A stretch of DNA of 64,000 nucleotides, taken from positions 1-64,000 of the forward strand of contig BAAFRX010000009.1 of NCBI GenBank assembly GCA_045866275.1. The letters are read 5' to 3'. Source of the stretch: Sideroxyarcus sp045866275 (lineage in GTDB: Bacteria; Pseudomonadota; Gammaproteobacteria; Burkholderiales; Gallionellaceae). The translations under genes were made by a program, and so were the position numbers. The notes beneath the pieces were generated by a model. It was not told where the DNA came from. It made no database searches and saw only the letters and a program-made list of their open reading frames with translations. Shown here in pieces: positions 24,564-32,251 of the stretch (position 1 is its first letter; the number at the start of each line of letters is the position of its first letter).

Positions 24564-24607
24564 AACGATCTCTCCTGAACGATTATGAATAAAATTTTTG
24601 GAGGCCG

Positions 24608-24613
24608 ATTCTA
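24608..24613 (-). promoter_or_regulatory. Possible -10 element for cbbP
   Basis: Read on the minus strand, GCTAGAATCGG contains TAGAAT about 45 bp upstream of the cbbP start. No clear -35 is visible. An almost identical GCTAGAATCG occurs upstream of the CsgG-type lipoprotein gene at 39914. Confidence 0.3.
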
Positions 24614-24665
24614 GCAGAACCTCGCGCGGGCGGCTAACGCATCCCTTTGGCGTCCGCCTTACCGA

Positions 24666-24671
24666 TATAAT
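24666..24671 (+). promoter_or_regulatory. Possible -10 element for leuS
   Basis: A consensus TATAAT lies 42 bp upstream of the leuS ATG in the 149-bp divergent gap with cbbP. The -35 region is weak (TTTGGC-like bases with a spacing shorter than ideal). Confidence 0.45.
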
Positions 24672-24712
24672 GGCACCTCTTTATCGATTTATCCCCATAC
24701 CTGACGCCCATC

Positions 24713-27463
24713 ATGCAATTGCACTACACCCCCAAAGACCTCGAAGCCGCAGCCCGGCAAAAATGGGAATCCGGCCAGACCTTTCGCGCCGCCGAAACCA
24801 GCAGCAAGCCGAAATACTATTGTCTGTCGATGTTTCCCTATCCTTCCGGCAAGCTGCACATGGGCCATGTGCGCAACTACACCATCGGCGACGTGTTGAG
24901 CCGCTACCACCGGATGAAGGGCTTCAACGTGATGCAGCCGATGGGCTGGGATGCGTTCGGCCTGCCCGCCGAGAACGCCGCAATGGCGAACAACGTGCCG
25001 CCCGCCGCGTGGACCTATTCCAACATCGAGTACATGAAGCAGCAGTTGAAGGCGCTGGGGCTGGGGGTGGATTGGTCGCGCGAGGTGAAGACCTGCACAC
25101 CCGAGTATTACCGCTGGGAGCAATGGCTGTTCACGCGCCTGTTCAAGAAGGGCGTGATCTACAAGAAGACCTCGACCGTGAACTGGGACCCGGTGGACAA
25201 CACCGTGCTCGCGAACGAGCAGGTCATCGACGGGCGCGGTTGGCGCTCTGGCGCGGTGGTGGAGAAGCGCGACATCCCGATGTATTTCTTCCGCATCACG
25301 CAATACGCCGACGAGTTGCTGTCCGGCCTCGACACCCTTTCCGGCTGGCCGGAGCAGGTGAAGACCATGCAGGCCAACTGGATCGGCAAGAGCTATGGCG
25401 TACGCTTTGCGTTTGAAATCGCCGACGAAGTCGGCGCCACTCTTCCCTCTCCCTTCCCTCACCCCATGCCCTCTCCCGGAGGGAGAGGGAGTATTAACGG
25501 GACTGAGGGTGGGGGGGCACTCGCGGGTAAACAACTGCTCTGGGTGTACACCACACGTGCCGACACCATCATGGGCGTGACTTTCGTTGCCGTGGCTGCC
25601 GAGCACCCACTGGCGACACGTGCCTCACAAGGTAATGCCAGGCTGGCCGAGTTCATCGAAGAATGCAAACGCGGCGGCGTGGCCGAGGCCGACATCGCCA
25701 CGATGGAAAAGAAGGGCATGGACACCGGCATCAAGGTCACCCATCCACTCACTGGCGAACAAGTACCCGTGTGGGTCGGCAACTATGTGCTGATGGGCTA
25801 CGGCGAAGGCGCGGTGATGGCGGTGCCCGCGCACGACGAACGCGATTTCGGTTTTGCGAAGAAATATGGCTTGCCCATCAAGCAATCCATCTCCGTCGAA
25901 GGCCAAGCCTTCAGCGACACCGCCTGGCAAGAGTGGTATGCCGACAAAGAGAACGGCGTGTGCGTGAATTCGGGCAAATACGACGGCCTGAACCACGATG
26001 CCGCGGTCGATGCGATCGCCGCCGATCTCGCCGCGAAAGGGTTGGGCGAGAAGAAGGTGCAGTTCCGCTTGCGCGACTGGGGCATCTCGCGCCAACGCTA
26101 CTGGGGCTGCCCGATCCCCATCATCCACTGCCCGAGCTGCGGCGATGTGCCCGTACCGGACGAACAACTGCCCGTGGTGTTGCCCGAGAACGTCGTGCCG
26201 GACGGCGCGGGTTCCCCGCTGGCGAAGATGCCAGAGTTCTACGAATGCAACTGCCCCACTTGCTCTGGCCCCGCGCGCCGCGAGACCGACACCATGGACA
26301 CTTTCGTGGAATCGTCCTGGTACTACGCGCGCTACGCCAGCCCGCAATGCGACACCGGCATGGTGGACAAGGCGGCCGCACAAAAATGGCTGCCGGTGGA
26401 CCAGTACATAGGCGGCATCGAACACGCCATTTTGCACCTGCTGTACGCACGCTTCTTCCACAAGCTGATGCGCGACGAAGGGCTGTTCGGCGGTGAGTCA
26501 CGAGTGTTCCCCCACCCTAACCCCCCCCCGGTGGGAGAGGGGGATGCCGCCACGCCACGCGCATTTAACCCGTTGGACGAACCCTTCAAAAACCTGCTCA
26601 CGCAAGGCATGGTGGTCGCGCCCACCTTCTACCGCGATGTTGAGGGCGGCAAGAAGCTGTGGATCAATCCGGCCGAGGTGGAGGTGGAAGTCGATGCCAA
26701 GGCGCGTCCCGTCGGGGCGACCCTGAAAGCCGACGGACTGCCTGTCGTCATCGGCGGTACCGAGAAGATGTCCAAGTCCAAGAACAACGGTGTCGATCCG
26801 CAGGCGATTATTGATGCCTATGGCGCGGATACGGCGCGCCTGTTCATGATGTTCGCCGCGCCGCCCGAGCAACAACTGGAATGGTCGGATGCGGGGGTGG
26901 AAGGCGCGTTCCGGTTCTTGCGGCGCGTGTGGAATTTCGGCCTGAAAATCAAGGACGGCAGCCATTCGGCGATCGATCCTGCCGCGCTGAAGACCGCGCG
27001 TTTCGAGATCCATTCGGTGCTGAAACAGGCGAACTATGACATGGACAAGCACCAGTTCAACACGGTCGCCTCGGCCGCCATGAAGATGCTGAACACCCTA
27101 GAGCGCCTGCCCGCGACAAACGAGGCGGTGCTGCGCGAAATTTTTTCGATCCTGTTGCGCCTGCTCTCACCCATCACGCCGCACATTGCACAAACCCTGT
27201 GGCAGGAACTGGACTACGGGGACGACATCCTCGCCGCGCCCTGGCCGGAAGTGGACGAGGCGGCGCTGGTGCAGGACGAGCTCGAACTGGTGATCCAGGT
27301 GAACGGCAAATTGCGCGGCAGTCTGCGCGTGTCCAGGGAGGCGGACAAAGCGGCCATCGAACTCCTGGCGCTGGCGCACGAGGCGGTGCAGAAACAGCTC
27401 AACGGCGGCGCAGCGAAGAAGGTGATCGTGGTGCCGGGCCGACTGGTGAATGTGGTGATCTGA
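24713..27463 (+). CDS. leuS: Leucyl-tRNA synthetase with two repeat-encoded insertions
   Basis: A 916-residue class I synthetase; bacterial LeuRS is usually about 860-870. The HIGH motif is PSGKLHMGHVRNYTIGD and the KMSKS motif is EKMSKSKNNG. The editing domain has VYTTRADTIMG and MAVPAHDERD. Two Pro/Gly-rich segments encoded by palindromic elements explain the extra length: TLPSPFPHPMPSPGGRG at the entry of the editing domain, and VFPHPNPPPVGEGD shortly before the KMSKS-proximal region. Both keep the frame. It is the first gene of the leuS-lptE-holA-cutA-dsbD run. Confidence 0.96.
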   Translation: MQLHYTPKDLEAAARQKWESGQTFRAAETSSKPKYYCLSMFPYPSGKLHMGHVRNYTIGDVLSRYHRMKGFNVMQPMGWDAFGLPAENAAMANNVPPAAWTYSNIEYMKQQLKALGLGVDWSREVKTCTPEYYRWEQWLFTRLFKKGVIYKKTSTVNWDPVDNTVLANEQVIDGRGWRSGAVVEKRDIPMYFFRITQYADELLSGLDTLSGWPEQVKTMQANWIGKSYGVRFAFEIADEVGATLPSPFPHPMPSPGGRGSINGTEGGGALAGKQLLWVYTTRADTIMGVTFVAVAAEHPLATRASQGNARLAEFIEECKRGGVAEADIATMEKKGMDTGIKVTHPLTGEQVPVWVGNYVLMGYGEGAVMAVPAHDERDFGFAKKYGLPIKQSISVEGQAFSDTAWQEWYADKENGVCVNSGKYDGLNHDAAVDAIAADLAAKGLGEKKVQFRLRDWGISRQRYWGCPIPIIHCPSCGDVPVPDEQLPVVLPENVVPDGAGSPLAKMPEFYECNCPTCSGPARRETDTMDTFVESSWYYARYASPQCDTGMVDKAAAQKWLPVDQYIGGIEHAILHLLYARFFHKLMRDEGLFGGESRVFPHPNPPPVGEGDAATPRAFNPLDEPFKNLLTQGMVVAPTFYRDVEGGKKLWINPAEVEVEVDAKARPVGATLKADGLPVVIGGTEKMSKSKNNGVDPQAIIDAYGADTARLFMMFAAPPEQQLEWSDAGVEGAFRFLRRVWNFGLKIKDGSHSAIDPAALKTARFEIHSVLKQANYDMDKHQFNTVASAAMKMLNTLERLPATNEAVLREIFSILLRLLSPITPHIAQTLWQELDYGDDILAAPWPEVDEAALVQDELELVIQVNGKLRGSLRVSREADKAAIELLALAHEAVQKQLNGGAAKKVIVVPGRLVNVVI
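25442..25516. repeat. G/C-rich palindromic element inside leuS, copy 1
   Basis: CCCTCTCCCGGAGGGAGAGG forms the hairpin core, flanked by CCTCACCCC on the left and GAGGGTGGGGG on the right. It is a longer member of the family seen in uvrD, with outer arms as well as a core. It encodes TLPSPFPHPMPSPGGRG and GTEGGG in frame. Confidence 0.8.
26505..26545. repeat. G/C-rich palindromic element inside leuS, copy 2
   Basis: CCCCACCCTAACCCCCCCCC followed by GGTGGGAGAGGGGG is a further copy. It encodes FPHPNPPPVGEG in frame between FHKLMRDEGLFGG and PLDEPFKNLLTQGMV, where E. coli LeuRS has only a few residues. Confidence 0.75.
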
Positions 27464-27963
27464 TGCAGGCGCTCCGCGCATTCTTGTTGCTGACGACGCT
27501 GGCACTGTCGGCGTGCGGCTTCCACTTGCGCGGCAGCCTGCCGCAGGAAGTGCAGTTCGCCTTCAAGACGCTTTACCTGAAAGCGCCCGGCGAAACGCCG
27601 TTCGTCGCCGACCTGCGCCGCGCGTTGGCCGCCCGTGAGGTTGTGCTGGCCGATACCCCGGAACAGGCGGACCTGGTGCTGGAAGTCCTGTCGGAACAAA
27701 GCAGCAAGAATATTCTCTCCCTTTCCGGCAGCGGGCGGGTGCGCGAGTATGAGTTGCGTTACGCGGTCTCGTTGCATGCTTACGACGCGCAGCGCAGCGA
27801 TTGGCTGCCCGTCGGCGAGGTGCAGTTGACGCGCTTGCTGACCTTCGACGACGAGCAACTGCTGGCCAAGGAACAGGAAGAGACGCAGCTTTACAAGGAC
27901 ATGCGCGCCGATGCCGTGGCGCAGACCCTGCGTCGCCTGAATCGCGCCAAGCCGAGGGAGTAG
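27463..27963 (+). CDS. lptE: LPS-assembly lipoprotein LptE
   Basis: A 166-residue lipoprotein. The signal sequence MQALRAFLLLTTLALSACGF ends in a lipobox (LSAC, Cys18). The mature protein continues FHLRG, the typical LptE beginning. LptE plugs the LptD barrel and is needed to insert LPS in the outer membrane. The ATG overlaps the leuS TGA (TGATG type), so translation is coupled. The leuS-lptE-holA order is standard in proteobacteria, which supports the call despite low sequence conservation. Confidence 0.9.
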   Translation: MQALRAFLLLTTLALSACGFHLRGSLPQEVQFAFKTLYLKAPGETPFVADLRRALAAREVVLADTPEQADLVLEVLSEQSSKNILSLSGSGRVREYELRYAVSLHAYDAQRSDWLPVGEVQLTRLLTFDDEQLLAKEQEETQLYKDMRADAVAQTLRRLNRAKPRE

Positions 27964-27967
27964 CGCG

Positions 27968-28981
27968 ATGAAGATCAATAGCGAAGATCTGCCGCGCCAT
28001 CTCGCCAAGGGGCTGTCGCCCCTGTACGTGATCCACGGCGAGGCGATGCTGCTCGCCATCGAAGCGGCGGACGCGATCCGTGCCGCCGCGCGCGCGGCCG
28101 GCTATAGCGAACGCGAGGTGTTCATCGCCGAGCAGTATTTCAAATGGGCGGAGTTGCGCAACAGCGCGCAAAGCCTGTCGTTGTTCGCCGCGCGCAAGGT
28201 GATCGACCTGCGCATTCCTTCGGGCAAACCGGGCGTGGAAGGTGCGCTGGCCCTGCAGGCGCATTGCGAAAATCTGCCGCCGGACACCGTCACTCTGATC
28301 TCGCTGCCCAAACTCGAGCCCGCCGCCTTCAAGAGTAAATGGTTCGGCGCTCTGGAACAGCACGGATTGGTGGTCAGCGCCGACGATGTTCCGCTGGCGG
28401 CGCTGCCGAACTGGATCGCCCGTCGTCTGCAACACCAGCAGCAAAGTGCGGACAAGGAAACGCTGGCCTTTCTTGCCCAGCGGGTGGAGGGCAATCTGCT
28501 CGCCGCCTTGCAGGAAATCCAGAAACTCGCGCTGCTGTTTCCGCCCGGCCCGCTTACTTTCGAGCAGGTGAGCGGTGCCGTGATGGAGGTGGCGCGCTAT
28601 GACGTGCTCAAGCTGTCGGCGGCGATGCTGAACGGCGACGCGGCGCGTTTTGCCCGCATCCTCGACGGGCTGCGCGCCGAAGGCACGGCCACGGTGCTGA
28701 TCCTGTGGTCGCTGGCGGACGACCTCCGTCTTTTGGGCAAAACCGCCCGGGCATTGCAGCACGGCGGCACTCTGGATCAGGCGCTGCGCGAGGCGCGCGT
28801 CTGGGGCGCGAAAAAGCCCCTGGTGGAACGCGCGGTGCGCCGCTTCAGTCCGGCGTTTGCCGAGCGTGCCTTGCAGCGCGCCGCGCAGATCGACCGTCTG
28901 ATCAAGGGCCTGCGCCAGGGCGATGTATGGGACGAGTTGCTGCAACTGGGCTTGCGCTGCGCGCGTGCGGGGGCACGATGA
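27968..28981 (+). CDS. holA: DNA polymerase III subunit delta
   Basis: A 337-residue clamp-loader delta subunit. The N-terminal SEDLPRHLAKGLSPLYVIHG and DEA-like EAMLLAIEAADAIR stretch correspond to the degenerate AAA+ domain. PGKPG-type VIDLRIPSGKPGVEG and the C-terminal helical collar with ARYDVLKLSAAMLNGDAARF follow. It opens the beta clamp during loading. The gene starts 4 bp after lptE, and its TGA overlaps the cutA start. Confidence 0.92.
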   Translation: MKINSEDLPRHLAKGLSPLYVIHGEAMLLAIEAADAIRAAARAAGYSEREVFIAEQYFKWAELRNSAQSLSLFAARKVIDLRIPSGKPGVEGALALQAHCENLPPDTVTLISLPKLEPAAFKSKWFGALEQHGLVVSADDVPLAALPNWIARRLQHQQQSADKETLAFLAQRVEGNLLAALQEIQKLALLFPPGPLTFEQVSGAVMEVARYDVLKLSAAMLNGDAARFARILDGLRAEGTATVLILWSLADDLRLLGKTARALQHGGTLDQALREARVWGAKKPLVERAVRRFSPAFAERALQRAAQIDRLIKGLRQGDVWDELLQLGLRCARAGAR

Positions 28982-29298
28982 GCGAGGTGCTGCTGGTGCT
29001 CACCAACCTGCCGGACCGTGGCACGGCGGAACGTATCGCCGCAGCGCTGGTCACAGCCCGCGTCGCCGCCTGCGTCAACATCCTGCCCGGTTGCACTTCG
29101 ATGTACCGCTGGCAGGGCAAGCTGGAACGGGCGGACGAAGTGCCCGTGCTGATCAAGACCACGCGCGAGGCGTATGCCCGGCTGGAAGATTCGTTGCGCG
29201 CACTGCATCCATATGAACTGCCGGAAATCGTCGCCATCGCGGTGACAGCCGGACTGCCGTCCTATCTGAACTGGGTGGCACAGGAGACCAAGGAATGA
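28978..29298 (+). CDS. cutA: CutA-type divalent-ion tolerance protein
   Basis: A 106-residue CutA1 homologue. Family stretches are VTNLPDRGTAERIAAALV-like LVLTNLPDRGTAERIA, VAACVNILPGCTSMYRWQGK, and the C-terminal HPYELPEIVAIAV. CutA proteins form very stable trimers and bind copper in vitro; the cellular role is uncertain. The ATG overlaps the holA stop and the stop overlaps the dsbD start. Pairing with dsbD is common in proteobacteria. Confidence 0.92.
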   Translation: MSEVLLVLTNLPDRGTAERIAAALVTARVAACVNILPGCTSMYRWQGKLERADEVPVLIKTTREAYARLEDSLRALHPYELPEIVAIAVTAGLPSYLNWVAQETKE

Positions 29299-31076
29299 AA
29301 ATGATGCGCCGATTGCTGTTGCTCGCCCTTTTTTGCCTTGCACCGCCGGTGCAGGCCGACCTGCTTTCGTTTGGCGGCAAACCGCAATTCCTGCCCCCGG
29401 ATCAGGCGTTCGTCCTGCAAGTGGAGGCGGCTGATAGCCGCACCCTGCGCGCGCATTTTTCCGTCACGCCCGGATATTACTTGTACCGCGACAAGATTTC
29501 GTTCCGTGTCGCCAACGGCACCGCCCGGATCGCCCGCGTTTCATTGCCGCCGGGCGAGACCAAGGACGATCCGAATTTTGGCAAGCTGCAAGTGTTCCAT
29601 GATTCGTTTCAGGGCGAACTGGCGCTCGACGCGGTCGATGTGAAAATGCCGCTGCAACTGGAGGCCGTCTATCAGGGCTGCAGCGACGATGGGCTGTGCT
29701 ATCCGCCGATCGAAAAAAGTTACACTCTCGACCTGACCCAGGTCGTCAGCGCGGCGCCCGTGCTGGTAACGACGACGGCGGAGAACGAAAATACGCAGAT
29801 CGCCCGCCTGTTCCGCGCCGGCGATTTCTGGCTGATCGTGTCTTTCTTCTTTGGCGCCGGGCTGCTGCTGGCGCTGACGCCCTGCGTGTTCCCGATGATC
29901 CCCATCCTGTCCGGCATCATCGTCGGGCGCGGCCATCACATCACCCATGCCCACGCTTTTCTGCTGTCGCTGGCTTATGTGCTGGGGATGGCTGTCACAT
30001 ATGCCCTCGTCGGTGTGGCGGCGGGATATTCCGGTAGTCTGCTCTCCAACGCCCTACAGACGCCGTGGGTGCTGGGCGGGTTTGCCGCGCTGTTCGTGCT
30101 GCTGGCCCTGTCCATGTTCGGCTTGTATGAACTGCAACTGCCTGCCGCGCTGCAAAGCCGGTTGACCGACACCAGCAACAAGCTGCACGGCGGCCATCTC
30201 TCCGGCGTGTTTGCCATGGGTGCGTTGTCCGCCATCATCATGGGACCGTGCGTCGCCGCTCCGCTGGCGGGTGCGCTGCTCTATATCAGTCAGACCCATG
30301 ACGCAGTGCTGGGCGGCACGGCGCTGTTCGTGCTCGCGCTCGGCATGGGCGTGCCTCTGCTGCTGATCGGCACTTCCGCCGGCACGCTGTTGCCCAAGGC
30401 CGGGCCGTGGATGGAGGGCGTCAAAAAGTTTTTTGGGGTGACGATGCTGGCGCTGGCGATCTGGATCGTGATGCCGGTCATTCCCCTCGCGGCACAGATG
30501 CTGCTTTGGGCAGCCCTGCTGATCTTCAGCGCGATCCATCTGCATGCCCTCGATCCGTTGCCCGCCAATGCAGGGGGCGCACGCAGGCTGGGCAAGGCGT
30601 TCGGCGTGCTTGCCCTGATGCTTGGTGCGGCTTATCTGATCGGTGCCCTGTCCGGCGCGCGCGACATCCTGCGCCCGCTGGGCAACGTGGTCGGCACCGC
30701 TCCCGCCGCGACTCCTGCGCTGCCGTTCGAGCGGGTGAAGGGCCTGGCCGCGCTGGAGGCGCGCATTTCCCGGGCACAGGGCAAAGTGGTGATGCTGGAC
30801 TTCTATGCCGACTGGTGTGTCTCGTGCAAAGAGATGGAGCGCTTCACGTTCAGCGACCCCGCCATTCAGGCCAGACTGAAGCAGGCCGTGCTCCTGCAAG
30901 CCGATGTCACGGCCAACGATGCCGAAGACAAGGCCTTGCTCCAACATTTCCAACTGTTTGGCCCGCCGGCGATCCTGTTCTTCGATCAGAGCGGCACGGA
31001 AAAAACCGATTCTCGCGTCATCGGTTATCAGGATAGTGAGATGTTCGGTGCTTCGTTAAAGCGCGCCGGTCTATGA
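29295..31076 (+). CDS. dsbD: Thiol:disulfide interchange protein DsbD
   Basis: A 593-residue three-domain protein. A signal peptide ending PVQADL is followed by the periplasmic alpha domain with the redox Cys pair in QGCSDDGLCYPPIEKSY. The eight-helix beta domain has LTPCVFPMIPILSGIIVG and GPCVAAPLAGALLY. The C-terminal thioredoxin-like gamma domain has DFYADWCVSCKEMERFTF (CxxC). It carries electrons from cytoplasmic thioredoxin to the periplasm for cytochrome c maturation and disulfide isomerisation. It is the last gene of the leuS run. Confidence 0.94.
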   Translation: MKMMRRLLLLALFCLAPPVQADLLSFGGKPQFLPPDQAFVLQVEAADSRTLRAHFSVTPGYYLYRDKISFRVANGTARIARVSLPPGETKDDPNFGKLQVFHDSFQGELALDAVDVKMPLQLEAVYQGCSDDGLCYPPIEKSYTLDLTQVVSAAPVLVTTTAENENTQIARLFRAGDFWLIVSFFFGAGLLLALTPCVFPMIPILSGIIVGRGHHITHAHAFLLSLAYVLGMAVTYALVGVAAGYSGSLLSNALQTPWVLGGFAALFVLLALSMFGLYELQLPAALQSRLTDTSNKLHGGHLSGVFAMGALSAIIMGPCVAAPLAGALLYISQTHDAVLGGTALFVLALGMGVPLLLIGTSAGTLLPKAGPWMEGVKKFFGVTMLALAIWIVMPVIPLAAQMLLWAALLIFSAIHLHALDPLPANAGGARRLGKAFGVLALMLGAAYLIGALSGARDILRPLGNVVGTAPAATPALPFERVKGLAALEARISRAQGKVVMLDFYADWCVSCKEMERFTFSDPAIQARLKQAVLLQADVTANDAEDKALLQHFQLFGPPAILFFDQSGTEKTDSRVIGYQDSEMFGASLKRAGL

Positions 31077-31143
31077 CCCTGATTCGACAGAACTTCACCG
31101 AAGAAATGGACAATCTAACCCATTTTGCGGCAAACTGCGCGGC

Positions 31144-31587
31144 ATGAAACACATCCTCGTTTTGCACGGCCCCAATCTGAACCTGCTCGGCAGCCGCGAG
31201 CCGGAAGTGTATGGTCGCGTCACGTTGGATGAAATTAACGCCAAGTTGACCGCACAAGCACATTCAGGCGGCGCTAAGCTGCACTGTCTGCAGAGCAATG
31301 CCGAGGCAGCCCTGGTGGAACGCGTGCAGCAGGCGCGCGCAGACGGCACCGACTTCATCATCATCAACCCGGCCGCCTTTACCCACACCAGCGTGGCCCT
31401 GCGCGACGCGCTGGCGGCCGTTGCCATTCCCTTTGTCGAAGTTCACCTCTCCAACGTGTTCGCGCGCGAGGCGTTTCGCAAGGAATCCTATTTTTCCGAC
31501 ATCGCGGTCGGCGTCATCAGCGGGCTCGGGGCGACCGGCTATGAACTCGCTTTGCAATTCGCATTACAACATTCTGTAAGGAGCTAA
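31144..31587 (+). CDS. aroQ: 3-dehydroquinate dehydratase, type II
   Basis: A 147-residue type II dehydroquinase. It begins ILVLHGPNLNLLGSREPEVYG with the catalytic Tyr, then NPAAFTHTSVALRDAL and EVHLSNVFAREAFRKES with the active-site His. It forms dodecamers and makes 3-dehydroshikimate in the shikimate pathway. The order aroQ-accB-accC-prmA is widespread in beta- and gammaproteobacteria. The gap to accB is 2 bp. Confidence 0.95.
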   Translation: MKHILVLHGPNLNLLGSREPEVYGRVTLDEINAKLTAQAHSGGAKLHCLQSNAEAALVERVQQARADGTDFIIINPAAFTHTSVALRDALAAVAIPFVEVHLSNVFAREAFRKESYFSDIAVGVISGLGATGYELALQFALQHSVRS

Positions 31588-31589
31588 CC

Positions 31590-32045
31590 ATGGATTTGCG
31601 CAAACTGAAAACCCTGATTGAACTGGTGGAAAACTCGGGCATCGCCGAGCTGGAGCTGACTGAAGGCGAGGAGCACGTGCGCATTTCTCGCACCAGCTCG
31701 GTCGCAGCCCCGATGCAGCAGATGTATGCCGCTCCGGCGCAGCAGATAGCCGTCGCGCCTGCCGCTGCGCCCGCCACCCCGGCAGCGCCTGCCGCACCCG
31801 CCGTGCCGGAAGGCCATGTGGTCAAGTCGCCCATGGTCGGCACGTTCTACCGCGCGCCTTCCCCCGGCGCCAAGTCCTTCGTCGATATCGGGCAGAGCGT
31901 GAAGGAAGGCGAGACGCTGTGCATCATCGAGGCGATGAAACTGCTGAACGAGATCGAGTCCGACAAGGCCGGCGTGATCAAGGCCATTCTGGTCGAAAAC
32001 GGGCAAGCAGTCGAATTCGGCCAACCTCTCTTTCTCATTGGATAA
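31590..32045 (+). CDS. accB: Biotin carboxyl carrier protein of acetyl-CoA carboxylase
   Basis: A 151-residue BCCP. The N-terminal region MDLRKLKTLIELVENSGIAE leads to an Ala/Pro-rich flexible linker and a biotinyl domain. The biotinylated lysine is Lys117 in the CIIEAMKLLNEIE motif. It carries carboxybiotin between AccC and AccAD in fatty-acid synthesis. The Shine-Dalgarno AAGGAG lies just upstream of the ATG. The last 15 codons are duplicated about 100 bp downstream. Confidence 0.95.
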   Translation: MDLRKLKTLIELVENSGIAELELTEGEEHVRISRTSSVAAPMQQMYAAPAQQIAVAPAAAPATPAAPAAPAVPEGHVVKSPMVGTFYRAPSPGAKSFVDIGQSVKEGETLCIIEAMKLLNEIESDKAGVIKAILVENGQAVEFGQPLFLIG

Positions 32046-32050
32046 AGATC

Positions 32051-32194
32051 ATGCGCATATCCCACAGCAAAATGGCTTTGCCCGTTTCGGCGCAGGCTGA
32101 CGTGAACGCAGTGAACGTCAAGGCGCGCAGCGCCGGCCGTAGCCAAAACGGCCAGGCGGTCGAATTCGGCCAACCCCTGTTCCTCATCGGTTGA
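32051..32194 (+). pseudogene. Small frame carrying a duplicated accB C-terminus
   Basis: A 47-residue frame from ATG 32051 to TGA 32194. Its first 32 codons (MRISHSKMALPVSAQADVNA...) match nothing recognisable. Its last 15 residues, NGQAVEFGQPLFLIG, are identical to the AccB C-terminus. Eight of those 15 codons and the stop differ only at synonymous positions, so the copy is not a fresh tandem duplication. It has no good Shine-Dalgarno and cannot be biotinylated. A recombination scar from a divergent accB is the simplest reading. Confidence 0.6.
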
Positions 32195-32251
32195 CCGATC
32201 ATGGCCGTATTCGAGCGCAAACCCAGAATCGTGGCGGCGGACAAACCCGTC

